64,000 nt of DNA from Klebsiella indica (GTDB lineage Bacteria > Pseudomonadota > Gammaproteobacteria > Enterobacterales > Enterobacteriaceae). The stretch covers positions 25,932 to 89,931 of the forward strand of contig NZ_VCHQ01000034.1 in the NCBI RefSeq assembly GCF_005860775.1, given 5' to 3'. The translations under genes and the position numbers were made by a program. A model generated the notes under the pieces. It saw only the letters and a program-made list of their open reading frames with translations, did not search any database and was not told where the DNA came from. This document shows positions 48,913 through 57,228 of this stretch, in pieces. The first letter of the stretch is position 1. Each line of letters starts with the position of its first letter.

Positions 48913-50242
48913 CCGCAAATATTTTGGGACTGATGGTATTCGTGGTCGGGTGGGTGATGCGCCCATTACGCCAGAATTTGTATTGAAGCTGGGTTGGGCG
49001 GCTGGTAAGGTCCTGGCGCGCCATGGGTCGCGTAAAATTATTATTGGTAAAGATACGCGTATTTCTGGCTATATGCTGGAGTCCGCGCTTGAGGCCGGTC
49101 TTGCTGCCGCGGGGTTATCAGCCTCTTTTACCGGGCCAATGCCGACTCCGGCAATCGCTTATCTGACTCGTACGTTCCGCGCTGAAGCCGGGATTGTGAT
49201 TTCTGCTTCCCATAATCCCTTTTATGACAATGGCATTAAATTCTTCTCTATTGAAGGCACTAAATTGCCGGATGAAGTTGAAGAGGCCATTGAAGCCGAA
49301 ATGGAAAAAGCGCTTACCTGCGTTGATTCCGCGGAACTGGGTAAAGCCAGCCGCATTGTGGATGCGGCAGGTCGCTATATTGAGTTTTGCAAAGGCACTT
49401 TCCCGAATGAACTGAGCCTCAATGCGCTGAAAGTCGTGGTCGATTGTGCTCATGGGGCAACTTATCATATTGCGCCAAGCGTTTTCCGCGAACTGGGGGC
49501 GCAGGTTATTACGATGGGCTGCGAGCCCGATGGTCTCAACATTAATGAAGAAGTTGGTGCGACCGACGTTCGTGCTCTGCAGGCCCGGGTACTGGCGGAA
49601 AAAGCTGACCTGGGGATCGCCTACGACGGCGATGGCGATCGGGTTATTATGGTTGACCATGAGGGCAACAAAGTTGATGGCGACCAGATCCTCTATATTA
49701 TTGCCCGTGAGGGGCTACGCCAGGGACAGTTGCGCGGTGGGGCCGTTGGCACACTGATGAGCAACATGGGTCTGGAGCTGGCGCTCAAACAATTGGGTAT
49801 TCCTTTTGTCCGTGCCAAAGTTGGTGACCGTTATGTTCTGGAGAAGCTCCAGGAGAAAGGCTGGCGGATCGGCGCAGAAAATTCCGGTCATGTGATCTTA
49901 CTGGACAAAACCACCACTGGCGATGGGATTGTCGCCAGCCTGCAGGTGGTGGCCGCGATGGCGCGGAATCATATGAACCTGCAGGATTTATGCAGTGGGA
50001 TGAAAATGTTTCCGCAGATTCTGGTCAACGTTCGCTTTACCGAGGGAAGCGGCGATCCGCTGGAACATGAACATGTGAAGGCCGTCACGGCGGAAGTTGA
50101 AACTGCGTTGGGGAATCGGGGGCGAGTGTTACTGCGTAAATCAGGAACTGAGCCGCTGATTCGCGTTATGGTGGAAGGCGAGCATGAAGAACAGGTCCAT
50201 GAATTCGCCCATCGCATCGCCGATGCCGTGAAAAGCGTTTAA
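48905..50242 (+). CDS. glmM: GlmM, phosphoglucosamine mutase
   Basis: GlmM (445 residues) converts glucosamine-6-P to glucosamine-1-P for UDP-GlcNAc synthesis. The phosphorylated active-site serine is in [17 protein letters not shown] (about residue 102), the metal loop is [12 protein letters not shown], the sugar-binding loop GAENSGH and the phosphate-binding loop [14 protein letters not shown]. It is translationally coupled to folP. Confidence 0.98.
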   Translation: MSNRKYFGTDGIRGRVGDAPITPEFVLKLGWAAGKVLARHGSRKIIIGKDTRISGYMLESALEAGLAAAGLSASFTGPMPTPAIAYLTRTFRAEAGIVISASHNPFYDNGIKFFSIEGTKLPDEVEEAIEAEMEKALTCVDSAELGKASRIVDAAGRYIEFCKGTFPNELSLNALKVVVDCAHGATYHIAPSVFRELGAQVITMGCEPDGLNINEEVGATDVRALQARVLAEKADLGIAYDGDGDRVIMVDHEGNKVDGDQILYIIAREGLRQGQLRGGAVGTLMSNMGLELALKQLGIPFVRAKVGDRYVLEKLQEKGWRIGAENSGHVILLDKTTTGDGIVASLQVVAAMARNHMNLQDLCSGMKMFPQILVNVRFTEGSGDPLEHEHVKAVTAEVETALGNRGRVLLRKSGTEPLIRVMVEGEHEEQVHEFAHRIADAVKSV

Positions 50243-50261
50243 TTCATCCCGCTAAGTGATT

Positions 50262-50287
50262 AAAAAGGCGATGCTTGTCGCCTTTTT
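50262..50287 (+). terminator. glmM terminator
   Basis: AAAAAGGCGA and TCGCCTTTTT form a stem with a 6-base loop, 20 bases after the glmM stop codon. Confidence 0.85.
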
Positions 50288-50471
50288 AATCGACAAATAA
50301 TCGATTTTTGCTGTTTTTTTCCGCACTTGATACAATGGACTGAAATTGCCCTTGCGAAGGTCATTCGCTTTGGTTAGTATTCACACCCGCTTCAGTGGGA
50401 AACGTTAAAACGTCCCGCTTTATTGGTTGAAGCACTTGGCATGCGGCGAATCCGCAAGGAACAGGTTGATT

Positions 50472-50801
50472 ATGTACGAAGCTCTTTTAGTTGTTTTCCT
50501 TATTGTGGCGATAGGCCTTGTTGGTCTGATTATGCTGCAGCAAGGTAAAGGCGCTGATATGGGAGCCTCCTTCGGAGCAGGCGCTTCTGGCACATTATTT
50601 GGTTCCAGTGGTTCGGGTAATTTTATGACCCGTATGACAGGTATCCTGGCTGCGCTGTTCTTCATCATCAGTCTGGCGCTGGGCAATATCAACAGCAATA
50701 AAACCAATAAAGGAAGTGAGTGGGATAACCTGAGCGCGCCGAAAACCGAGCAAACTCAGCCGACAGCGCCGGCGCAGCCGAGCAGCGATATCCCGCACTA
50801 A
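50472..50801 (+). CDS. secG: SecG, protein translocase subunit
   Basis: SecG (109 residues) supports SecYEG-SecA translocation. Two transmembrane helices (YEALLVVFLIVAIGLVGLIML and RMTGILAALFFIISLALG) flank the conserved glycine-rich loop GADMGASFGAGASGTLFG. A hydrophilic tail rich in T, P and Q follows. Start 50472 is the family start; the frame runs open 15 codons upstream. It lies just before leuU. Confidence 0.97.
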   Translation: MYEALLVVFLIVAIGLVGLIMLQQGKGADMGASFGAGASGTLFGSSGSGNFMTRMTGILAALFFIISLALGNINSNKTNKGSEWDNLSAPKTEQTQPTAPAQPSSDIPH

Positions 50802-50815
50802 TAAGTCGTATCCGT

Positions 50816-50902
50816 GCCGAGGTGGTGGAATTGGTAGACACGCTACCTTGAGGTGGTAGTGCCCGATTGGGCTTACGGGTTCAAGTCCCGTCCTCGGTAC
50901 CA
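50816..50902 (+). tRNA. leuU: tRNA-Leu(GAG), leuU
   Basis: The 87-base gene has an encoded CCA end. The acceptor stem GCCGAGG pairs with CCTCGGT, the D-arm has GGTGGAATTGGTAGAC, the anticodon is GAG in CTTGAGGTG, a long variable arm (TGCCCGATTGGGCTTA) marks a class II tRNA, and the T-arm has GGGTTCAAGTCCC. It follows secG, as in E. coli. Accessory DNA begins right after it. Confidence 0.98.
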
Positions 50903-50910
50903 ATATTTAA

Positions 50911-50939
50911 AAAATGGACGTCAACTGACGTCCATTTTT
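50911..50939 (+). terminator. Terminator after leuU
   Basis: AAAATGGACGTC pairs perfectly with GACGTCCATTTT around the loop AACT and ends in a T-run. This long stem works in both directions. Confidence 0.92.
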
Positions 50940-51057
50940 GTATCTGAAATTCACGTAACTGCGCCTTGCTCCCCGATTTACACTCTCCCCAGAATGCTGT
51001 GATGAACTTAAGCGAACAAAAGCTGATTTCTGCAAAGGGCTAAAAGAGCATAACGAG

Positions 51058-51198
51058 ATGGTAAAATCCCAGGAGCGAGATGCAGAGAAAGCATTTGAAG
51101 CAGCCGTCAGAGACAGGCTCGCGGGAAGAAAGAAATATGCAGCGTTGCACCGCGAACGTATTCTGAATAGGCTTGAAGAATATCTTTTCGCTATTTGA
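51058..51198 (+). pseudogene. Short orphan reading frame, probably a gene remnant
   Basis: An open frame runs from 50959 to TGA 51198, but the only plausible ATG is at 51058, giving 46 residues (MVKSQERDAEKAFEAAV and then a basic stretch). Upstream in-frame residues include CDELKRTKADFCKGLKEHN, so the protein may have been longer. It is highly charged and predicted helical throughout. No ribosome binding site is evident. I recognise no family. The place just after a tRNA gene is typical for decayed mobile element genes, but nothing here shows an integrase. Confidence 0.35.
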
Positions 51199-51263
51199 GA
51201 TAAGTGCTGTTTAGCCGCTCTCACAACCAGAGGCTGATTTACTGATTAAAGCCGTTGAGTGAA

Positions 51264-51297
51264 GGGACGGTCAATAAGGCGTTACACAGACCGTCCC
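51264..51297. repeat. Inverted repeat in the leuU-porin gap
   Basis: GGGACGGTC at 51264-51272 pairs perfectly with GACCGTCCC at 51289-51297, with a 16-base interval and no T-tract. The remainder of the 51199-51401 gap shows no gene. Confidence 0.6.
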
Positions 51298-51401
51298 CGG
51301 ATGGAAACATCGCGCAGTGATGTGCAGATGATCTTAAATAGCTCTGTGATGGTTGCTGCTTTTGTGAAGAGTCATAATAACTTTTCAGTTTGAATATTTA
51401 A

Positions 51402-52745
51402 TTACAGGCTAATACTAATCTGACTACCGAAAACCCACGCATTTTTTATTTCACTGACTCCACCCGGATGAATCAATAGCTGGACATTGGGGCGAAGTTT
51501 AAGCCATGGAGTTACAACATAGTTATAATTCAATTCTGCAACATATTCCGAACCGCGAACAGGAGTCCACGATGGATTATCATAATCGTCGATACCTTTA
51601 AGCTGATTTGATAACCGGGCTCGCTCGGCAACTTTACTGTTTACATGCATTTTACTGAACCCCAGTCCTATAGAATCCTGGGCACGGCTGGCAAAGGGGC
51701 CTTTATAAATGGCACCAATCTGGGTTTGGTAATCCATTGTCGCGGTGTCGCGGTCGTTCATAGCCAGATGCCCGAATAGCGCTAATCCACGTTTTGGATT
51801 ATCTGCTGCGGCAGTAATCTGTTGCTGTAAATAGATCCATCCACCATAACGGCCGTCGTGAACCTCAGCGGTGTGTTTACTCAGAACATAGGCGTTACCA
51901 TCGCTGTCATTGAGTACATCTTTAGCATCTGCGGTATTATACCATGCGCCTATTTTCCAGCTTCCCGGGAGTTTATTCTGGCCAAAAGTCGGCGTGCCCC
52001 CCATTTCAGCCAGATACATATTCCCTGTACGCCCCGTATTATCTAACTTGAAACTGCCACTGCGCGTCGCATAATTGGGGTTATACATAAATGCACCAAC
52101 CTGAAAATAAACCTGTGGTGTTATATTATAACGAATGCGAGTTCCCCATTGCCCAATCGGGGTGTTATACCAGACTCCGGCGCCATGTCCTGCAAGGGAA
52201 CCACACAACGCCAGGTTCTGGAAGTTACAACCAATATTGTCAAAATCTTCACCGACTGGCATCAGCCCGATTTTGAGATCAAACATTTTATCCAGCCATG
52301 ACTGGCGATACCAAAATTGGGCAGCATGCCATGTTTGTCCCCGTCCGTAGTTACTGTTAACGGTTGAACCAATAATGGGAGCTCGGGGATCCTGAATCCT
52401 GTCTTTCGTCAAATCGCGTCCATTACGATCGACTACCGATGCTTTAAATTCACCATCGGTAATACCGGCGATCTTTTCCAGATCTAAATCGAAGCCAATA
52501 GTATATTGATCGCTATAGCGGGCTGTCTTATTTCTGTTATAGCCACCGGCGACATTAGTCGCGACTATTGAACCGTATTCTAATGTAAAGTTGTACCCTT
52601 TTTTCTTGAGATCGCTTCTGAGCCCTCCCCAGTCGCCTGACATATATTTCCCGTTAGCTGAAAATGGTTGTTCGGCAGCGTGTAAAGGGATAGACACACA
52701 TGCCGTCATCAGTAAATAACACAAACCTTGCCTTGTATATTTCAT
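51402..52745 (-). CDS. OprB-family carbohydrate-selective porin
   Basis: This outer-membrane protein of 447 residues has a signal peptide (GLCYLLMTACVSIPLHAA) and the OprB-family hallmark GDWGGLRSDLKKKG near the mature N-terminus. It has alternating beta strands, the segment GRGQTWHAAQFWYRQSWLDKMFDLKIGLMPVGEDF, and a C-terminal hydrophobic strand ending ISISL. Such porins admit sugars and related solutes. The gene follows an MFS transporter on the same strand, which suggests shared use of one substrate. Its GC content seems lower than the core genes. No sugar specificity can be read. Confidence 0.85.
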   Translation of the reverse strand: MKYTRQGLCYLLMTACVSIPLHAAEQPFSANGKYMSGDWGGLRSDLKKKGYNFTLEYGSIVATNVAGGYNRNKTARYSDQYTIGFDLDLEKIAGITDGEFKASVVDRNGRDLTKDRIQDPRAPIIGSTVNSNYGRGQTWHAAQFWYRQSWLDKMFDLKIGLMPVGEDFDNIGCNFQNLALCGSLAGHGAGVWYNTPIGQWGTRIRYNITPQVYFQVGAFMYNPNYATRSGSFKLDNTGRTGNMYLAEMGGTPTFGQNKLPGSWKIGAWYNTADAKDVLNDSDGNAYVLSKHTAEVHDGRYGGWIYLQQQITAAADNPKRGLALFGHLAMNDRDTATMDYQTQIGAIYKGPFASRAQDSIGLGFSKMHVNSKVAERARLSNQLKGIDDYDNPSWTPVRGSEYVAELNYNYVVTPWLKLRPNVQLLIHPGGVSEIKNAWVFGSQISISL

Positions 52746-52798
52746 TTTATTGTCCCGGCCTGAGAATTTCAGGGTGCTTATAGATTGGACAAAATCAT

Positions 52799-52859
52799 CC
52801 TCTCCAGAATTAATTTATGAGCTGGTTTATGAAAAACCTGAATATAAATTATGGAGAGG
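52799..52859. promoter_or_regulatory. Nested hairpin in the porin leader
   Basis: CCTCTCC at 52799-52805 pairs with GGAGAGG at 52853-52859, reinforced by AATTTAT/ATAAATT just inside. Within it GGTTT and AAACC form a second small hairpin. It lies about 55 bases upstream of the porin ATG on the minus strand and may be a leader structure or protein site. Confidence 0.5.
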
Positions 52860-52881
52860 GCCTGGAAATAAACTTTTAATT

Positions 52882-52910
52882 ATTAAAAATAAGGTCTGTT
52901 TGACAGACCT
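52882..52910 (-). terminator. Terminator after the first MFS gene
   Basis: On the minus strand AGGTCTGT pairs perfectly with ACAGACCT around a 3-base loop, followed by TTATTTTTA. It lies eight bases beyond the MFS stop codon, so the porin may depend on read-through or its own promoter. Confidence 0.8.
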
Positions 52911-52917
52911 GTTTTAA

Positions 52918-54315
52918 CTAAGGCGACAGTTCCTCCAGTGATTTCCCTTTTGTCTCAATGGCAAAAAGAAGTGTTATGAGCCCGCCAATCAGGGCGATAA
53001 CGGCAAACACAATAAAGACAAAGCGAACACCAAATCCAGAGACAATGAAACCAACGAGCAATGGTCCGATAGAAGAACCGGCTCGTAGCCAGGCGCTGGA
53101 GAATGCTGTTCCTATCGCACGCAGTCGGGTTGGGTAGAGTTCCGCTGAGTAGAGATACAGAGAAAATGCAATTGTTTGCAGGATAGCGTATGTCATACTG
53201 CCGAAAATCAAGACTTCAGTCGCAGATTTGGCGCCCAATGTGCACAACGTGATGAGCGGCACGATAGCCAGTAAAAATGCCCAGGAATACCAACGTTTGC
53301 GGCCTACTTTATCAATCAGAAGAGCACAAATTATGGAAGCAACAACCCCGCAGGAGGACGTAATCCATCCATATGCCAGGCTCGTCCCCAGAGGCAGGTG
53401 AAACCAGGTTTTATACATTGTCGGAAACCAGGTGATCATCCCGTTATTCACGGTATAAACGGTCAACCAAAGTCCCCACAGCATAAATGTCCGGGATTTA
53501 TACATACCTGAGAAGAGTTCTTTTACTCCGCTAGTTGATGTTTGTTGCACAATAACAGGCTTAATTATTGGCTCAGGCAATTCCATACCACGACGAATAG
53601 CTTCAGCTTCAAATTTGGCGACGACTTTCTCCGCCTCCTGTCGGCGACCTTTAGATTCCAGCCAGCGGGGCGATTCCGGCATTAACCAGCGCAGAGGGAC
53701 CGTCAGTGCAGACGGAACCAACCCGATTAAAAACATCACCTTCCAGCCATAAATCGGGACAAGGAAAAACCCTATGAGACCAGCAAACATCATTCCTATT
53801 GGGAAGATAACTTCGTACAACAAGAAAAAGCGGCCGCGTTTTTTTGCACCAACAAATTCGTTGATATAAGCGCTGGCGACAGGGACCTCCGCCCCGATTC
53901 CCAGCCCCTGCAGGAAACGAATGACAAGAATAGACCACCCGTTCCATGCAAATAAGCAAGCTGCATCCATGACGACAAACATAATAATAGTGATACGTAA
54001 TACACCAATACGGCCTATCTTTTCCGCCAGTGAACCGAAGAATAAGGCGCCACAAAGTTGACCCACATAACTGGCCGCAATGATGAGACCAACGAATGTT
54101 GGCGTGAGTCCCCATTCCTGAGTGAGTTGAGGGAGCGCAAAGGCAATAGCAATGATGGTGTATGCATCAAAGAACGTAGACAATCCCACCACCACACGGA
54201 TAGCAAGAAGTCGACGTGTGATGGGCAACCTTTCGAGCCTTGCCAGTAACTCCGACGACTTCATCCCGGTGTTACTGGTCATGACATTACCAGAAGTAAT
54301 AACCTGAGTTGACAT
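52918..54315 (-). CDS. MFS transporter, sugar/organic acid type (copy 1)
   Basis: This 12-helix major facilitator protein of 465 residues belongs to the sugar-porter/aromatic-acid-like group. The loop 2-3 motif is GSLAEKIGRIGVLR, followed by RFLQGLGIGAEVPVASAYINEF, PESPRWLESKGR and YSAELYPTRLRAIGTAF. The start at 54315 is chosen for CAGGGTG seven bases upstream; the frame is open to 54351. A near-paralogue is at 57229-58623. A putative LacI-type operator lies 118 bases upstream (54433-54460). With the porin downstream it probably forms an uptake pair for a carbohydrate or sugar acid. Confidence 0.9.
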   Translation of the reverse strand: MSTQVITSGNVMTSNTGMKSSELLARLERLPITRRLLAIRVVVGLSTFFDAYTIIAIAFALPQLTQEWGLTPTFVGLIIAASYVGQLCGALFFGSLAEKIGRIGVLRITIIMFVVMDAACLFAWNGWSILVIRFLQGLGIGAEVPVASAYINEFVGAKKRGRFFLLYEVIFPIGMMFAGLIGFFLVPIYGWKVMFLIGLVPSALTVPLRWLMPESPRWLESKGRRQEAEKVVAKFEAEAIRRGMELPEPIIKPVIVQQTSTSGVKELFSGMYKSRTFMLWGLWLTVYTVNNGMITWFPTMYKTWFHLPLGTSLAYGWITSSCGVVASIICALLIDKVGRKRWYSWAFLLAIVPLITLCTLGAKSATEVLIFGSMTYAILQTIAFSLYLYSAELYPTRLRAIGTAFSSAWLRAGSSIGPLLVGFIVSGFGVRFVFIVFAVIALIGGLITLLFAIETKGKSLEELSP

Positions 54316-54432
54316 ATTGACACCCTGTTGATTGAGTTTTTGGGTATACATGCAAGATTACTGACCGCGGACCAGCAGACTGGCAGGCGATCACTTGCGG
54401 TACTGGGTACAAATCGGCTTCAACAAAATAAT

Positions 54433-54460
54433 GTGATAACGTTTCTGCAATCGTTTTCAC
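54433..54460. promoter_or_regulatory. Putative LacI-type operator upstream of the MFS/porin genes
   Basis: The 28-bp site is an imperfect palindrome: GTGATAACGTTT, CTGC, AATCGTTTTCAC. Read on the minus strand, it matches 55975-56002 at 25 of 28 positions. Both arms contain the AACG/CGTT core seen in LacI/GalR-family operators. It precedes the MFS gene on the minus strand. Confidence 0.7.
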
Positions 54461-54686
54461 TTCGCGATAATGGTTGGCATAATTCCAGGTGCAGTCAATT
54501 CTGGCTGGTGTACAATTGTTAACCTGCTCACATAACAAGCATAATCAAATGGAAAAATGTGACACTAATCAGAAAGTCTGACAGTGAATATAAAAATGTT
54601 AATTAAATGTTTTCTTCTGAGGCCAGTAATGACAAGCATGCTGTTAAAGACAGGTAAGATGACATAAAACAAACCCTTTTCTTTTG

Positions 54687-54708
54687 GGATACGGAAATTT
54701 ACCGTACC
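54687..54708. promoter_or_regulatory. 22-bp palindrome upstream of the lacI-type gene
   Basis: GGATACGGAAA followed by TTTACCGTACC is palindromic at all but four positions (two mismatched pairs). It lies 78 bases before the regulator ATG. Its sequence differs from the two shared 28-bp sites, so it may bind another regulator. Confidence 0.5.
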
Positions 54709-54785
54709 ATTCCGCTATGATGCCATGTGCCCCTTGAGCTGTGGCGAACGAAACTTTTATCAATTTTTAATATCCGGAGTCAGAC

Positions 54786-55814
54786 ATGGGTCAGGAAAAT
54801 ACAGAAAATGATCAGATGGAAAAAAGACTGATAACCATGCGTGACGTAGCGAATGCGGCCGGAGTGAGTGTGTCGACGGTTTCCCGCATTCTGGATGAAA
54901 GGCTCCCTCCCTCAAAAAGCGCATCCGCAGAGAAAGTTCGTCAGGTAGCACGAGAGCTTGGATATCGACGCGACTATGTCGCATCCAGTCTTCGCCGGGG
55001 GGGAACCGGTACCCTCGGGGTGCTTGTGCCACGTCTGACCGATGCGGTAACCGCCATGCTGTTTGAGGAAATCGCCAGAGCGGCCGCGCGCCGAGGATAT
55101 TTTGCGATCGTCGCAACATGTGGAGACGATCCTCTGGAAGAACGCAAGTCAGTTGAGTCACTACTTGACAGAAGAGTGGATGGGTTAATTATGTCCACGT
55201 GCCGGCTTGATGATCCGCTTCCCAGGGAATTGCGTAAAAGAGATGTACCGCACGTCCTGGTATTAAGAACTGACGGAATCAGTTTGTCTTCAGTCAGTGA
55301 CGATGAACTGGGGGGGTATCTTGCAACACGTCATCTTATTGATTTGGGGCACAAAAATATTGGTCTGGTCGGTGGGCCTGATTTTGCATCGAATGCTCTT
55401 AACCGAAGAAAAGGGTTTGAACGGGCAATGAGCGAAGCCGGGTTAGAAATTAATCCTTCCTGGTGCTCTTCATCAGACTTTGATATTCGTTCCGGAGAGG
55501 AGGCCGGTATGAAGATATTGAACTCCTCTACGCCGCCAACGGCTATTTTTGCTGTCAATGATGAATTGGCTATCGGGATTGTGGCTGCAGCGCACCACCG
55601 GGGAATGGTCATCGGGCAGGATTTGTCCCTCGTAGGATACAACGATATTCCACTGGTCAGTCGGCTACCGGTCGCCCTGACGTCGGTCCGTACGCCGCTT
55701 GAACATATTGCTGCAAACGCCGTTGACATGCTTCTTAATGCAGATGAAAACCGCCTGATTCGAACTGTTAGTCCAACCCTCATTCCTCGTAAGTCCACGT
55801 CTTCTCCTCGCTAA
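54786..55814 (+). CDS. LacI/GalR-family transcriptional regulator
   Basis: The protein has 342 residues. The N-terminal helix-turn-helix is TMRDVANAAGVSVSTVSRIL (about residues 18-37) with the hinge helix region DYVASSLRRGGTGTLGVLVP. The periplasmic-binding-protein-like effector domain includes IGLVGGPDFASNALNRRKGFERA, FAVNDELAIGIVAAAHHRG and LVGYNDIPLVSRL. CGGAG lies about 7 bases before the ATG. It sits between the divergent MFS-porin pair and the aldolase gene. The two 28-bp palindromes suggest that it controls both. The effector is unknown. Confidence 0.92.
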   Translation: MGQENTENDQMEKRLITMRDVANAAGVSVSTVSRILDERLPPSKSASAEKVRQVARELGYRRDYVASSLRRGGTGTLGVLVPRLTDAVTAMLFEEIARAAARRGYFAIVATCGDDPLEERKSVESLLDRRVDGLIMSTCRLDDPLPRELRKRDVPHVLVLRTDGISLSSVSDDELGGYLATRHLIDLGHKNIGLVGGPDFASNALNRRKGFERAMSEAGLEINPSWCSSSDFDIRSGEEAGMKILNSSTPPTAIFAVNDELAIGIVAAAHHRGMVIGQDLSLVGYNDIPLVSRLPVALTSVRTPLEHIAANAVDMLLNADENRLIRTVSPTLIPRKSTSSPR

Positions 55815-55974
55815 TCCTTGCTCGCCGTACTGGTGTCCCGGTCGACATGACGGCGAGTAATTTGCGATATATGTCTCATAAATACGGCATAACCCCTTTG
55901 TTTTTGTGACCTCAATTTCATTTCTCATTATACCCCTGTTGACTTGCTCACCAGCCAGGTCCAAATTTAATCAC

Positions 55975-56002
55975 GTGAAAACGATTGCAGAAACGATTTC
56001 AT
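55975..56002 (+). promoter_or_regulatory. Putative LacI-type operator upstream of the aldolase gene
   Basis: The site starts GTGAAAACGATTGCAGAAAC and matches the reverse complement of 54433-54460 exactly for its first 21 bases and at 25 of 28 overall. It lies 54 bases before the aldolase ATG, a position suited to repression. Confidence 0.72.
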
Positions 56003-56055
56003 ATCATTTCAAAACCCATCGCTGAAAGCGACTATTGTCCACCAAGGAGACAGTC

Positions 56056-56988
56056 ATGATTAATATCGACCTGAGAGGTTTGACCCCGGCACCGGTTACC
56101 CCATTTAACCGTGATGGCAGCATTGATTTTGACGCGATTCAGCGTCTGGGAAGCTGGCTGGGCAGTATTGACGGTGTTAAAGGTCTGGTTGTGCTTGGCC
56201 ATGCCGGTGAAGGTACCTTCCTCACGCAGGACGAACAGGCTGCAGTTATCCGCGCTTTTGTAAAATCGGTAGACGGCAAACTGCCTATTATTGCTGGTAT
56301 CACCGGTGAAGGCACTGAGGTTGCAGCCCTTGAAGCCAAACGGGCCGTTGCCGCGGGCGCTTCCGCTGGTCTGCTCTATCCGTCCCACGGCTGGTTACGC
56401 TTCGGCTATCAGGACGGTGCCCCGCAGGACCGTTATCGTGTGGTCTATGAAGAAAGTGGCCTGCCGCTTATCCTGTTCCAGTATCCGGATGTCACCAAAG
56501 CCACCTACAACCTGAAAACCATGCTGGATATTTCAGCACAGCCAGGTGTCTTCGCGATGAAGAATGGTGTGCGTAATATGCGCCGTTGGGACACTGAGAT
56601 TCCTGTTATCCGTCGTGAACGTCCTGACCTGCAGATCCTGAGCTGCCACGATGAATACCTGTTGCACACTGCATTTGACGTAGACGGTTTCCTGGTCGGT
56701 TATGGCAACATTGCGCCGGTAGAACTGCTTGAAATGATTAATGCGGGTAAAGCCGGGGATTACAAAAAAGCTCGCGAAGTACATGACCGCCTGATGCCTG
56801 TAACCAAAAGCGTTTACCACCGTGGTTCCCATATGGAAGGTACCGTGGCTCTGAAACACGCGTTGGTTGCCCGTGGTATTCTGGAACATGCGACAGTACG
56901 TTCTCCTCTGTTACCGCTTGAACACGGTGCAGAAGAAGAAATTCATGCAGCTATTCGTGCTGCTGAACTGGGCCGCGTAACTAAATAA
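56056..56988 (+). CDS. DapA/NanA-family class I aldolase (dihydrodipicolinate synthase family)
   Basis: This TIM-barrel lyase of 310 residues has the family hallmarks: PAPVTPFNRDGSIDF, the phosphate/carboxylate-binding loop GHAGEGT (where DapA has GTTGE), Tyr143 in FQYPD and the Schiff-base Lys169 in FAMKNG. Such enzymes cleave or form 2-keto acids via a lysine imine. The altered GHAGEG and FQYP motifs argue against DapA itself. A 2-keto-3-deoxy sugar acid or related substrate is likely. AAGGAG precedes the ATG at 56056; the frame is open seven codons further. A putative operator and a terminator flank it. Confidence 0.88.
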   Translation: MINIDLRGLTPAPVTPFNRDGSIDFDAIQRLGSWLGSIDGVKGLVVLGHAGEGTFLTQDEQAAVIRAFVKSVDGKLPIIAGITGEGTEVAALEAKRAVAAGASAGLLYPSHGWLRFGYQDGAPQDRYRVVYEESGLPLILFQYPDVTKATYNLKTMLDISAQPGVFAMKNGVRNMRRWDTEIPVIRRERPDLQILSCHDEYLLHTAFDVDGFLVGYGNIAPVELLEMINAGKAGDYKKAREVHDRLMPVTKSVYHRGSHMEGTVALKHALVARGILEHATVRSPLLPLEHGAEEEIHAAIRAAELGRVTK

Positions 56989-57006
56989 CAAGACTTATTA
57001 AGAAGG

Positions 57007-57041
57007 GCAGCATCTCTGCATCGCGGATAGATGCTGCTTTC
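57007..57041 (+). terminator. Terminator after the aldolase gene
   Basis: GCAGCATCT at 57007-57015 pairs perfectly with AGATGCTGC at 57029-57037, then TTTC. A further inverted repeat (ACTGTCAC, GTGGCAGT) follows at about 57078-57110. Confidence 0.8.
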
Positions 57042-57228
57042 TTAAGATAGTTATTCTGTTCTCAAATATCACTTGCCTGTGACTGTCACTATTTTCCGAT
57101 TAAGGTGGCAGTGTTATTTTTGATTGCCAGGTTCCGCAGACAAACAATAAATAATTTTCAGACAATATTACTGTATAACCGGGAGAGCAATGCTCCTGCC
57201 GCTCCCGTCCATTCAGGAATGGTATACC

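Noticed and set aside
50816..50902. Integration site for an integrase-bearing island at leuU
   Set aside because: No integrase gene and no duplicated tRNA end are visible within the window, so integration at leuU remains only a suggestion.
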